DNA of 64,000 bases from Thermohahella caldifontis (GTDB taxonomy: Bacteria > Pseudomonadota > Gammaproteobacteria > Pseudomonadales > Oleiphilaceae): positions 1,240,001-1,304,000 of the forward strand of contig NZ_CP154858.1 of the NCBI RefSeq assembly GCF_041153465.1, written 5' to 3'. Under the pieces are notes generated by a model. The model ran no database searches, was not told the origin of the DNA, and saw nothing but the letters and a program-made list of their open reading frames with translations. Below, in pieces: positions 17,744 to 25,831 of this stretch. A program made the position numbers and the translations under genes. Each line of letters begins with the position of its first letter. The first letter of the stretch is position 1.

Positions 17744-18154
17744 TTAGTTGCAGATCTTGGGTGCAATTGCCGTGTCGATTGTATTGCAGTTGAACGAGAA
17801 AGTCCCATCCGTAGTGTTAAACGTCATTGAAATACTGTGACCTTGCAGTTTGCTGCTTACCCCTGAAGTCTTGAAGGGTGCGGTATAAACATTGCTACTG
17901 GCGGTAATGGTAGCCACATATTTACCCCTATCAACAACATTACCCAACTGGGCAAGAGTCGGAATCGAACCCTCTGAGTTCCAGTATTCTGCGATAGGCG
18001 TTTTCAACCCACCCAAGAGTGTCACAGCCTCGGCAGCCTGCGCCCGGGCGGTATAGTCCTGGTATGCCGGAATGGCTACAGCAGCCAGGATACCAATGAT
18101 CGCCACAACGATCATCAGTTCGATCAGGGTAAAACCTTTTTGCATTGTCTTCAT
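17744..18154 (-). CDS. pilA: Major type IV pilin PilA
   Basis: 136-residue type IVa prepilin. The leader is MKTMQKG; cleavage by PilD after Gly7 leaves Phe1, and Glu5 of the mature protein is present (FTLIELMIVVAIIGILAAVAIPAYQDY). The hydrophobic helix is about 23 residues. The C-terminal disulfide loop is defined by Cys123 and Cys135, two residues from the end. The C-terminal residue is Asn, so TfpO-type attachment to a terminal Ser is not possible; any glycan would go to internal Ser/Thr, which are frequent in residues 85-115. A GAGGAGAG ribosome site precedes the ATG. A sigma-54-like sequence lies 68 bp upstream. Confidence 0.96.
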   Translation of the reverse strand: MKTMQKGFTLIELMIVVAIIGILAAVAIPAYQDYTARAQAAEAVTLLGGLKTPIAEYWNSEGSIPTLAQLGNVVDRGKYVATITASSNVYTAPFKTSGVSSKLQGHSISMTFNTTDGTFSFNCNTIDTAIAPKICN

Positions 18155-18220
18155 GGTTACTCTCCTCTGGTTTTGAGTTAGCGGTCGCCGCGATTGGCGC
18201 CACGACCTTGCCTGTTACAA

Positions 18221-18237
18221 TACAGAAACCGTGCCAA
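18221..18237 (-). promoter_or_regulatory. Candidate sigma-54 (-24/-12) promoter of pilA
   Basis: The minus strand reads TTGGCACGGTTTCTGTA. The -24 half TTGGCACG is a perfect match to the sigma-54 consensus. The -12 half CTGT is a weaker match to TTGC with correct spacing. pilA promoters in pseudomonads are RpoN-dependent and PilR-activated, and rpoN itself is at 58931. Location 68 bp upstream of the pilA start is usual. Confidence 0.55.
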
Positions 18238-18343
18238 GTTCTGCAATCTGCCGTATGGCCTATGGATTTCAATCAGTTGCGCGACCGTGCCTATTCATGC
18301 AACACTCTCTGACCAGCATCTTCAGTGCCCCAAATGCGCACCA

Positions 18344-18362
18344 GGTGACAATTTTTGTCACC
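18344..18362. repeat. Perfect 19-bp palindrome between pilA and pilB
   Basis: The arms ggtgacaa and ttgtcacc are perfect complements around a 3-nt TTT spacer. It lies 91 bp before the pilB start and about 107 bp upstream of the pilA -24 box. It is too symmetrical for chance in a 300-bp spacer and lacks a T-tract suitable for a terminator, so an operator for a dimeric regulator is more likely. The regulator is unknown. Confidence 0.5.
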
Positions 18363-18452
18363 CCCGACTCACCCCGGGTAACAGGTTGCTTTTCAAGGTA
18401 CGCCCGAGCGACTACACTTCATGCACACGTATGCGAAGCTGACAGAGGCAGA

Positions 18453-20165
18453 ATGAATACACCGGCCAAACCCCTGACGGGTCACGCGAGACGACTGGTA
18501 CAGGACGGACTGCTGGATGAAGCAGCCGCCCTGCGAGCCCAAGAGGAAAGCAGGAAGGAAGGCATTTCCATTATTACCTACCTCGTCCAGAAGGGGCTGG
18601 TCAAGGCCAGTACGCTGGCCACGACGCTTTCCAACGAGTTTGGCGTGCCCTTGCTGGATCTGGATGCCTTCGACTGGCACCACATGCCGGACAAGGTGGT
18701 GGATGAGAAGCTGATTCGCAAGCATCATGTCCTGCCCCTTTATGTGCGTGGCAATCGGCTGTTTCTGGCGGTCTCCGAACCCACCAATTTCCAGGCACTG
18801 GACGAGATCAAATTCCACACCGGCATGAGCACGGACGCCATTCTGGCCGAAGAAGACAAGCTTGCCCGGGCCATTGACCGCTATCTCGACCAGCAGGAAC
18901 AGCCGCTCGGCGACATGGGCGACATGGACATGGATGACCTGGATGTGGAGGCCGTGGATGAAGGTGCCGACCGCGACGAAGCCACCTCCCCTGAACAGGA
19001 TGATGCGCCGATCGTCAAGTACATCAACAAGATGTTGCTGGATGCCATCAAGACCGGCGCATCGGATATTCACTTCGAGCCCTATGAAAAGATGTATCGG
19101 GTGCGCTACCGAATTGACGGTATTTTGCGGGAGGTTTCCAAACCCTCCGTCAAGCTCGCCAATCGCCTCTCGGCACGGATCAAGGTCATGTCCCAGCTGG
19201 ACATTTCCGAACGGCGCATTCCCCAGGATGGCCGGATCAAGCTCAAACTGTCCAAGAACAAGGCCATTGACTTCCGGGTCAACACCCTACCGACCCTGTG
19301 GGGTGAAAAAATCGTGCTCCGGATACTGGATCCTTCCAGCGCCCAGCTCGGTATTGATGCCTTGGGCTACGAGGAAGACCAGAAGAAGTTGTATCTGGAT
19401 GCCCTGGCACAACCACAGGGCATGATTCTGGTTACCGGTCCCACCGGTTCCGGTAAAACGGTTTCTCTTTATACCGGTCTCAACATTCTGAACACGCCGG
19501 AGCGGAACATTTCCACGGCAGAGGACCCGGTCGAGATCAACCTGGAAGGCATCAACCAGGTCAACGTCAACCCCAAGGTGGGGCTGGACTTTGCAGCAGC
19601 ACTGCGCTCGTTCCTGCGACAGGATCCGGACGTGGTCATGGTGGGCGAGATCCGGGACCTGGAAACTGCCTCCATCGCCATCAAGGCTGCCCAGACAGGT
19701 CACCTGGTACTCTCGACACTGCACACCAACAGTGCTGCCGAAACCCTGACGCGCCTGCGCAACATGGGTGTACCCGCATTCAACATTGCGACCTCGGTGA
19801 GCCTGATCATTGCCCAGCGCCTTGCCCGGCGGCTTTGCCCGGAGTGCAAGACCCCCATGGAGGTGCCGGAGAAGGTGCTGCGTGAGGAAGGGTTCACACA
19901 GGAACAAATTGAAACAGGCCTGACGTTGTACCAGCCCCAAGGCTGTGATAAATGCAAGGATGGATACAAGGGGCGCGTGGGTGTGTACGAAGTGGTACGC
20001 ATCACCCCCGAGATGCAGGACCTCATCATGCGCGACGCCAGCTCTCTGGAACTGGCCCGAAAGGCTCAGGAGCAGGGTTTCCGCAACCTGCGCCAGTCCG
20101 CGCTGATGAAGGTCATGCAGGGTGTCACCAGCCTCGCTGAGGCCAACCGTGTAACCAAGGATTAA
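18453..20165 (+). CDS. pilB: Type IV pilus assembly ATPase PilB
   Basis: Hexameric cytoplasmic ATPase that powers pilus extension. 570 residues, as usual. An N-terminal MshEN/PilB-N domain (about 1-150) precedes the ATPase core with Walker A GPTGSGKT, the Asp box and the Walker B/His box region (PDVVMVGEIRDLETA, LVLSTLHTNSA). A zinc-type tetracysteine (CPECKT ... CDKCKDGYKGR) follows. The start at 18453 (MNTPAKPLTG) is chosen because homology begins there and GAGG lies upstream; the open frame extends further 5' without family resemblance. It is divergent from pilA and opens pilBCD. Confidence 0.96.
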   Translation: MNTPAKPLTGHARRLVQDGLLDEAAALRAQEESRKEGISIITYLVQKGLVKASTLATTLSNEFGVPLLDLDAFDWHHMPDKVVDEKLIRKHHVLPLYVRGNRLFLAVSEPTNFQALDEIKFHTGMSTDAILAEEDKLARAIDRYLDQQEQPLGDMGDMDMDDLDVEAVDEGADRDEATSPEQDDAPIVKYINKMLLDAIKTGASDIHFEPYEKMYRVRYRIDGILREVSKPSVKLANRLSARIKVMSQLDISERRIPQDGRIKLKLSKNKAIDFRVNTLPTLWGEKIVLRILDPSSAQLGIDALGYEEDQKKLYLDALAQPQGMILVTGPTGSGKTVSLYTGLNILNTPERNISTAEDPVEINLEGINQVNVNPKVGLDFAAALRSFLRQDPDVVMVGEIRDLETASIAIKAAQTGHLVLSTLHTNSAAETLTRLRNMGVPAFNIATSVSLIIAQRLARRLCPECKTPMEVPEKVLREEGFTQEQIETGLTLYQPQGCDKCKDGYKGRVGVYEVVRITPEMQDLIMRDASSLELARKAQEQGFRNLRQSALMKVMQGVTSLAEANRVTKD

Positions 20166-20170
20166 ACACC

Positions 20171-21387
20171 ATGGCACAAAAAGCCGAAAAGCTGGCGACC
20201 TTTGTCTGGGAAGGCAAGGATCGCAGGGGAAACAAGACTTCAGGGGAAACCACCGGCCCCAACGTGGCGCTGGTCAAGGCCCAACTGCGCAAGCAGGGCA
20301 TCACGCCGGTCAAGGTCAAGAAAAAGGCCACCGCAGGACTCGGCCGCAAGAAAAAGATTACTCCCTTTGACATTGCCGTCTTTACACGGCAGATGGCCAC
20401 CATGATGAAAGCCGGTGTGCCGCTGGTGCAGTCCTTCGACATTGTCGCCGAGGGCCTCGAGAATCCGGCACTGAGAGACCTTGTGCTCGACATCAAAAAC
20501 GAAGTGGCATCAGGCAACAGTTTTGCGGATGCCTTGAAAAAGCATCCGAAGTATTTCGATGACCTGTTCTGCAACCTGATCGAGTCCGGCGAGAAGTCCG
20601 GTGCGCTGGAGACGATGCTGGAGAAGGTGGCCACCTACCTTGAGAAAACGGAACTGCTCAAGAAAAAGGTCAAGAAGGCGCTCACTTACCCGGCAGCCGT
20701 TGTGGTGGTGGCGATTATTGTGACGGCCATCCTGCTGGTGAAGGTTGTGCCACAGTTCCAGGAACTGTTCCAGGGCTTTGGCGCAGATCTGCCCGCCTTC
20801 ACCCTGATGGTCATACACCTTTCTGAGTGGTTGCAGGAGTGGTGGTTCCTGGTGCTGTTTGGTCTGTTTGGTGCCGGCGCGCTCTTCAGTGAAGCGCGCA
20901 AGCGCAGCAAGGCCTTCCGGGACTGGATCGATGCAACCGTGCTGAAGCTCCCCATTATCGGAGATATACTGCACAAGTCCGCCGTGGCCCGCTTCGCCCG
21001 GGTGCTGTCCACCACCTTCGCGGCCGGTGTACCGCTGGTGGACGCTCTGGACTCGGTCGCCGGCGCCTCCGGCAACGCCGTATTCCGGGACGCCATCTTC
21101 AAGATCCGGGACGATGTATCCACCGGCCAGCAGTTGCAGTTTTCCATGAAATCCACCGGGATTTTTCCCCCATGGCAGTACAGCTCACTGCGATTGGCGA
21201 AGAGTCGGGCTCACTGGACGCCATGCTGGCCAAGGTGGCCGAACACTTTGAAGCTGAAGTGGATGATGCGGTGGACAACCTGACCAGCCTCATGGAGCCG
21301 TTGATCATGGCCGTGCTGGGCGTACTGGTTGGCGGCCTGATCATTGCCATGTACCTGCCCATCTTCCAGCTCGGCTCGGTGGTATAA
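20171..21387 (+). CDS. pilC: Type IV pilus inner-membrane platform protein PilC (frameshifted)
   Basis: PilC is the polytopic GspF-family platform that couples PilB to pilin polymerisation. The first frame runs through residue 334 (KKITPFDIAVFTRQMATMMKAGVP..., then STGIFPP). The last ~70 residues (MAVQLTAIGEESGSLDAML ... MYLPIFQLGSVV) are in another frame. The shift lies at five T plus five C (21162-21171). Adding one base restores a 405-residue protein, the exact family length, with both GspF domains and three membrane segments. A homopolymer error is likelier than decay, since pilB, pilD and pilA are intact. It starts 5 bp after pilB and ends 6 bp before pilD. Confidence 0.9.
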
Positions 21388-21393
21388 GGCGGC

Positions 21394-22278
21394 ATGAGCA
21401 TTCTGAACAACCTGGCATCGGTGGGTGCGCTGGTTCCCGCCGCACTGATTCTTGGCCTGCTCATCGGCAGCTTTCTGAATGTGGTCATTTACAGGCTGCC
21501 CAAAATGCTGGAAAGGCAATGGAGGGCGGAGTGCGTGGCACTGACCGGAGCGTCCGCAACACCGGAGCAACCCGAGGCGCCGTTCAATCTGGTGACGCCG
21601 GCCTCCACCTGCCCCCACTGCGGCCACCGTATCCGCCCCTGGGAGAACATTCCCGCACTCAGTTACCTGCTGTTGCGCGGGCGTTGCAGCCAATGCCGGC
21701 AGCGGATTTCAGTCCGCTATCCCATCGTGGAAGTGGTCACCGGCATACTTTCGGCCGCACTGGCCTGGCATTTTGGCCCAACCCCTCAGCTTCTGGCTGC
21801 TCTGGTGCTGACCTGGGGCTTGATTGCGCTGACCATGATTGACGCCGACACGCAACTGCTGCCGGATGTACTGACACTTCCCCTGCTCTGGCTTGGGTTG
21901 CTGGTCAACACCCAGGGACTGTTCACTGACCTGAACAGTGCCGTGTGGGGTGCTGCAGCCGGCTATCTCAGCCTCTGGACCGTGTACTGGCTGTTCAAAC
22001 TGATCACGGGCAAGGAGGGCATGGGCTATGGCGACTTCAAACTGCTGGCGGCCCTGGGCGCATGGATGGGCTGGCAGATGCTGCCACTCATCATTCTCTT
22101 GTCCTCGCTTGTGGGTGCCGTGGTAGGTATTGCCATGATCATTGCACTCGGGCGCGACCGCCAGATTCCCATTCCGTTCGGCCCCTACCTGGCGACCGCA
22201 GGCTGGATTGCCCTGCTCTGGGGCGAGCCCATCGTCAATGCCTGGCTGGGCAGTGGCGCAGCCGGTGGCGGTTTCTGA
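21394..22278 (+). CDS. pilD: Prepilin peptidase / N-methyltransferase PilD
   Basis: 294-residue inner-membrane aspartic protease that cleaves the PilA leader and methylates the new N-terminus. Two CxxC pairs are present (CPHCGH and CSQCRQ, near residues 71 and 96). The catalytic aspartates lie in the IDADTQLLPD and GYGDFK motifs. About eight membrane segments are predicted by eye. It follows pilC by 6 bp and precedes coaE by 2 bp, the common pilBCD-coaE arrangement of gammaproteobacteria. Substrates besides PilA would include minor pilins encoded elsewhere. Confidence 0.96.
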   Translation: MSILNNLASVGALVPAALILGLLIGSFLNVVIYRLPKMLERQWRAECVALTGASATPEQPEAPFNLVTPASTCPHCGHRIRPWENIPALSYLLLRGRCSQCRQRISVRYPIVEVVTGILSAALAWHFGPTPQLLAALVLTWGLIALTMIDADTQLLPDVLTLPLLWLGLLVNTQGLFTDLNSAVWGAAAGYLSLWTVYWLFKLITGKEGMGYGDFKLLAALGAWMGWQMLPLIILLSSLVGAVVGIAMIIALGRDRQIPIPFGPYLATAGWIALLWGEPIVNAWLGSGAAGGGF

Positions 22279-22280
22279 TC

Positions 22281-22922
22281 ATGCTCAGGGTAGGGCTGAC
22301 AGGCGGCATCGCGTCCGGCAAATCTACGGTGGGACGCTTGTTCACCGAGCTGGGCGTTCCCCTCATTGACGCCGATCAGGTGGCGCGGGACGTGGTGCAA
22401 CCCGGAGAACCGGCCCTTGACGCCATAGCCGGACACTTCGGCCCGGCCTCCCTGACCCCGGAAGGCACGCTGAACCGACCCTGGCTGAGACAGGTCATCT
22501 TTGCCGATCCGGCTGAAAAGACATGGCTGGAACAACTGCTGCATCCCCTGATTTTTGAGCGCATTCGCACCTGGCTGGCCACCCAGACCGCGCCCTACTG
22601 TATCCTGGAGTCCCCTCTGCTGCTGGAAGGGAATCAGAAATCCCTCGTGGACCGGGTGCTGGTGGTGGATGTTCCCGAGCCTCTCCAGCTCGAGCGGGCC
22701 ATGGCCCGGGACGGGAGTCCGCCGGAAACACTGAAGGCCATCATCGCCGCACAGTCACCGCGCAGCTTCCGGCTGCAGCATGCAGATGATATCATCCTCA
22801 ATGATCGAAGCTTGGAAGATCTGAAGCATGACGTCCAAACACTCCACAACCACTACCTCCGGCTCGCAGATACGGACGGTGAAATGCCCCACATGTCGCA
22901 AGCCCGTCCCCTGGATTCCTGA
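22281..22922 (+). CDS. coaE: Dephospho-CoA kinase
   Basis: Catalyses the last step of coenzyme A synthesis, phosphorylating the 3'-OH of dephospho-CoA. 213 residues. The P-loop GGIASGKST sits at residues 8-16, followed by the conserved LIDADQVARDVVQPG, and LESPLLLEG near 113. The ATG at 22281 lies 2 bp after the pilD stop. The C-terminal ~20 residues (ADTDGEMPHMSQARPLDS) lie beyond normal homology and are encoded over the start of yacG, an unusually long overlap. Confidence 0.94.
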   Translation: MLRVGLTGGIASGKSTVGRLFTELGVPLIDADQVARDVVQPGEPALDAIAGHFGPASLTPEGTLNRPWLRQVIFADPAEKTWLEQLLHPLIFERIRTWLATQTAPYCILESPLLLEGNQKSLVDRVLVVDVPEPLQLERAMARDGSPPETLKAIIAAQSPRSFRLQHADDIILNDRSLEDLKHDVQTLHNHYLRLADTDGEMPHMSQARPLDS

Positions 22923-23028
22923 ATCCCGCTTCAGACCCTTCTGCAGCGAACGCTGTCGTCTGATCGACCTGGGGGCCTGGGCCGATGAGGCCTACCGCAT
23001 TCCCGAAACCGATACACCGGAGCCATGA
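22828..23028 (+). CDS. yacG: DNA gyrase inhibitor YacG, zinc-finger protein
   Basis: 66-residue zinc protein that in Escherichia coli binds GyrB and inhibits gyrase. The four zinc ligands are in CPTCRKPV and FCSERCRLIDLG. The tail LGAWADEAYRIPE also fits the family. The only in-frame ATG is at 22828, which gives a 95-bp overlap with coaE. A GTG at 22882 (codon before KCPTC) would shorten the overlap to about 41 bp and match the usual family N-terminus. Position after coaE is conserved in gammaproteobacteria. Confidence 0.88.
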   Translation: MTSKHSTTTTSGSQIRTVKCPTCRKPVPWIPESRFRPFCSERCRLIDLGAWADEAYRIPETDTPEP

Positions 23029-23393
23029 CACGTTACCTCATCCATCTGTCCGTGCTGCTGAGCTTCCAGTGGGCTGGGGCGTTCATCAGCGCCAGGCTGC
23101 CCTTCCCGCTGCCCGGTCCGGTGGCCGGTATGCTGTTGTTGCTCGCAGCACTATTCCTCATCGGGGATCAGCGCAGCCTGCACCTTCGTCACACGAGCAA
23201 GGGGCTGATCCAGCTTCTGCCTCTCTGGTTCATCCCTGCCGGGGCCGGGTTTGTCAGCATGGCCGCACCCCTTGCTCAATATGGCTGGTCACTGGGTGGC
23301 GTGGTGCTGGGCAGTACGGTGCTGACCTTTCTCGCCACGCTGCTGATCAGTCAATGGCTCACTGCCGGTGAATCCGGACATGACACCCGTTGA
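23025..23393 (+). CDS. CidA/LrgA family holin-like membrane protein
   Basis: 122 residues with four hydrophobic helices and no soluble domain. The motif FPLPGPVAGMLLLLAALF near residue 26 is the CidA/LrgA signature. Proteins of this family act with LrgB-type partners in control of autolysis or in export of small organic acids such as pyruvate. The ATG overlaps the yacG stop by 4 bp (ATGA). It overlaps the start of the lrgB-like gene, so the two form a functional pair. Confidence 0.88.
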   Translation: MTRYLIHLSVLLSFQWAGAFISARLPFPLPGPVAGMLLLLAALFLIGDQRSLHLRHTSKGLIQLLPLWFIPAGAGFVSMAAPLAQYGWSLGGVVLGSTVLTFLATLLISQWLTAGESGHDTR

Positions 23394-24057
23394 AGCCCTG
23401 ACCTCCACCCTGCTCAGCTATCTGCTGGCGCTGGCCCTCTATCGTCTGTCAGGCGGGCGTCCACTGTTTCAGCCGGTCGTCACCGGCATTCTCATCATGA
23501 TCGGATATCTGCTCTGGCGGGACGTGGATTACAGCACCTATTTCAGCCAGGCCCAGGCCATTCATACCCTGCTGGGCACCGCGACGGTAGCACTGGCCAT
23601 ACCTCTGTATGAAAGCCGTCACCGTATCCGACAGTTTGCACGCCCCATTGTCATCGCGGTCATCACGGGCGGCACCATCGCCGCGGCCTCTTCCATCATG
23701 CTTGCTCGCTGGCTGGGCCTGCCCGATGAGCTGGTGATCACGGTTGCCCCCAAATCCGTGACCACCCCCATCGCGCTGGCGTTGAGCGACGCTCTGGGAG
23801 GGCTGCCCGCACTTTCGGGTGCAATCGTCATTATTACCGGCATGCTGGTGGCGCTGGCCGGCCCGCTGGTCGAACGGCAGGTTTCCCATCTCAGTCTCGG
23901 TCTGGCCATGGGCCTCAGCGGCCACGGCATCGCCACCGCCCGCGCTTTTGGCGTGCATGGCGAAGCCGGCGCGTTTTCTGCCCTGGCCATGGGGCTGACA
24001 GGCATCTACACCTCCTTTCTGCTACCCGTTCTGCTGCCCCTTTTTGGTCTATACTGA
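23368..24057 (+). CDS. LrgB/CidB family membrane protein
   Basis: 229 residues, highly hydrophobic, about seven helices. The conserved segment APKSVTTPIALALSDALGGLPALS near residue 127 and GLAMGLSGHGIATARAFG near residue 180 are diagnostic for LrgB/YohK. It is the partner of the CidA/LrgA protein just upstream. The ATG at 23368 overlaps that gene by 26 bp; a second ATG at 23380 would also serve. Joining this pair to the pilBCD-coaE-yacG operon suggests shared transcription but no evident shared function. Confidence 0.9.
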   Translation: MNPDMTPVEALTSTLLSYLLALALYRLSGGRPLFQPVVTGILIMIGYLLWRDVDYSTYFSQAQAIHTLLGTATVALAIPLYESRHRIRQFARPIVIAVITGGTIAAASSIMLARWLGLPDELVITVAPKSVTTPIALALSDALGGLPALSGAIVIITGMLVALAGPLVERQVSHLSLGLAMGLSGHGIATARAFGVHGEAGAFSALAMGLTGIYTSFLLPVLLPLFGLY

Positions 24058-24092
24058 TACTTGTTCATACTCCTGAAGCATAAGGAAACAGG

Positions 24093-25118
24093 TTGTCCGC
24101 ACGTTCATGTTTGATATTGATTGTCTGTTTCCGGCTGCTCATCATGCCGGCATGGGGCGCACCTCAGGAAAATGCCCCGGAACAGGCCTCCACACCGGAA
24201 ACCCAATCTCAGCCTGAAGCGCCCCGCGCAGACAAACCGACAAGCTGGTCAACCCGCTCTCTGGACTGGCTGATCAACCAGCGCAACAACTGGTCCCACC
24301 GCTTGGTTGCCACCGGCCGCTCCATCGACGGCTTTCTGGCCAACCGGGACAGTAAGGACGCACCGAATCACAGCCACCTGAAACTCAGCTGGACCAGCGT
24401 CTGGAAAAAGTCCGAAGTCATCGAAAATACACCCAAGGCACGTTTCAAACTGGACCTGCCTCTGACCAACGAGCGTTTCAGGCTGGTCATCGAAAACGAA
24501 CCGACGGATGAAACCGCAGCCAGCACCAAGCTCCGCGACAGCAACCTCACGGACAAGGAGCGCCCGGGCACCCGGACAGAAGGCCGCCTGAGTTTCGGCG
24601 AGCTGATTCATCACTGGAAATGGCGTGGTGAGCTGGGCGTCAAGGCAGAGTTTCCGCCGGATCCGTTTGTGCGGATCAAGGCCGCCCGCAAGTGGAACTG
24701 GCCGCATGACGGGGGCGAAACACACTTTCAGAGCACTTTATTTTATACGCACATTGAGCACCTGGGTTTCAAGAACGCCCTGACCATGGACAAACCACTG
24801 AAAGAGCGCTGGCTGGGCCGCAGTTACACGGATGCCAGCTGGGATGATGACGACCATTCATGGACCTTTGTCCAGTCGTTTTCTGCCTTCTTCACGTGGG
24901 ACGAGCGGCGCCTGATTGAAAACCGCGTTGCATGGATTGGCGAAAACAAACCCAGCCTGAGAAGTACGGATTATCTGTATCAGTTTCGTTATCGCCAGAA
25001 GCTTTACCAGGATTGGCTGTTTCTTCAGGTTGTGCCGGAAGCGCTCTGGTCCCGTGACAAAAACTGGGACCTGTCGCCATCACTTTCGGTGGGCCTTGAA
25101 CTGGTTTTTTCAGAGTAA
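24093..25118 (+). CDS. Predicted secreted protein of unknown function, possible outer-membrane protein
   Basis: I do not recognise the family. The frame begins with TTG at 24093, supported by AAGGAAA 7 bp upstream. The start gives a hydrophobic signal peptide (LILIVCFRLLIMPAWGA) with probable cleavage after Ala-Trp-Gly-Ala. A Pro/Glu/Gln-rich linker follows (about 25-50). The rest has alternating aromatic and charged residues (FRLVIENEP, FQSTLFYTHIEHLGF, YLYQFRYRQKLYQ) and ends SLSVGLELVFSE, compatible with a small beta-barrel. It is followed after 2 bp by trmO. Base composition matches neighbours. Confidence 0.6.
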   Translation: MSARSCLILIVCFRLLIMPAWGAPQENAPEQASTPETQSQPEAPRADKPTSWSTRSLDWLINQRNNWSHRLVATGRSIDGFLANRDSKDAPNHSHLKLSWTSVWKKSEVIENTPKARFKLDLPLTNERFRLVIENEPTDETAASTKLRDSNLTDKERPGTRTEGRLSFGELIHHWKWRGELGVKAEFPPDPFVRIKAARKWNWPHDGGETHFQSTLFYTHIEHLGFKNALTMDKPLKERWLGRSYTDASWDDDDHSWTFVQSFSAFFTWDERRLIENRVAWIGENKPSLRSTDYLYQFRYRQKLYQDWLFLQVVPEALWSRDKNWDLSPSLSVGLELVFSE

Positions 25119-25120
25119 CC

Positions 25121-25831
25121 ATGATGAACGAGACGCTCGAACTCCGGCCTGTGGGCTGGGTACAGACCCTCTTTGACGAAAAATTCGGGACACCCCGCCA
25201 GCCCGGCCTGGTTCGGCACACCAGTCATATCGCGTTTGCTGAGGACATCGACCCGCAACTCGCCACCCGCGAGCTCGAGAGCTTCTCTCATATCTGGCTG
25301 ATCTTCTGGTTCCATCAGGCCAGGGGCCGGCGCGATCAACCTCTGGTGAGACCGCCCCGGCTCGGCGGCAACCGCAAGGTGGGCGTGTTTGCATCACGCA
25401 GCCCGTTCCGCCCCAACCCGCTGGGGCTCTCGCTTGTCAGACACCGGGGACTGACACGACAAAACGGCCGGACGGTCTTGCAAATCGAAGGCGCGGACCT
25501 GGTGAATGGCACGCCGGTACTGGACATCAAGCCCTACCTGCCCTATACGGAAGCGATACCCGATGCCCTTGGCGGGTTTGCACCCGAAGCGCCGCGCCCG
25601 AGACTGACTGTCACCTGGTCACCGGCTGCACTGGATGCCCTGGCCTCCCTTGAGCGGCTGCATTCCGGTGCCGGTGCAATCATAGAGGAAACCCTGTCCC
25701 TGGATCCCCGGCCTGCATACCGGCATCAGGAAGACAGCACGCACGGGGTACGCATGTTCGGCTGGAACGTTGTCTACTGCGTCACCGGCGAACAGGTGAC
25801 GGTACAAGCCCTGGAACCCCCGCCCTACTGA
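25121..25831 (+). CDS. trmO: tRNA (N6-threonylcarbamoyladenosine(37)-N6)-methyltransferase TrmO
   Basis: 236-residue SAM-dependent enzyme (YaeB/TsaA family) that methylates t6A37 of threonine tRNAs. Family motifs are the N-terminal PVGWVQTLFDEKFGTPRQPGL, IWLIFWFHQ near residue 51, and VGVFASRSPFRPNPLGLS near residue 87, followed by GADLVNGTPVLDIKPYLPY. The length equals that of E. coli TrmO. It begins 2 bp after the unknown secreted protein gene and converges with the PilZ gene, overlapping its 3' end by 7 bp. Confidence 0.94.
   Translation: MMNETLELRPVGWVQTLFDEKFGTPRQPGLVRHTSHIAFAEDIDPQLATRELESFSHIWLIFWFHQARGRRDQPLVRPPRLGGNRKVGVFASRSPFRPNPLGLSLVRHRGLTRQNGRTVLQIEGADLVNGTPVLDIKPYLPYTEAIPDALGGFAPEAPRPRLTVTWSPAALDALASLERLHSGAGAIIEETLSLDPRPAYRHQEDSTHGVRMFGWNVVYCVTGEQVTVQALEPPPY

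Noticed and set aside
18231..18452. A 74-codon N-terminal extension of PilB
   Set aside because: No family similarity, no ribosome site, and it runs through the spacer that holds the palindrome; the ATG at 18453 fits PilB.
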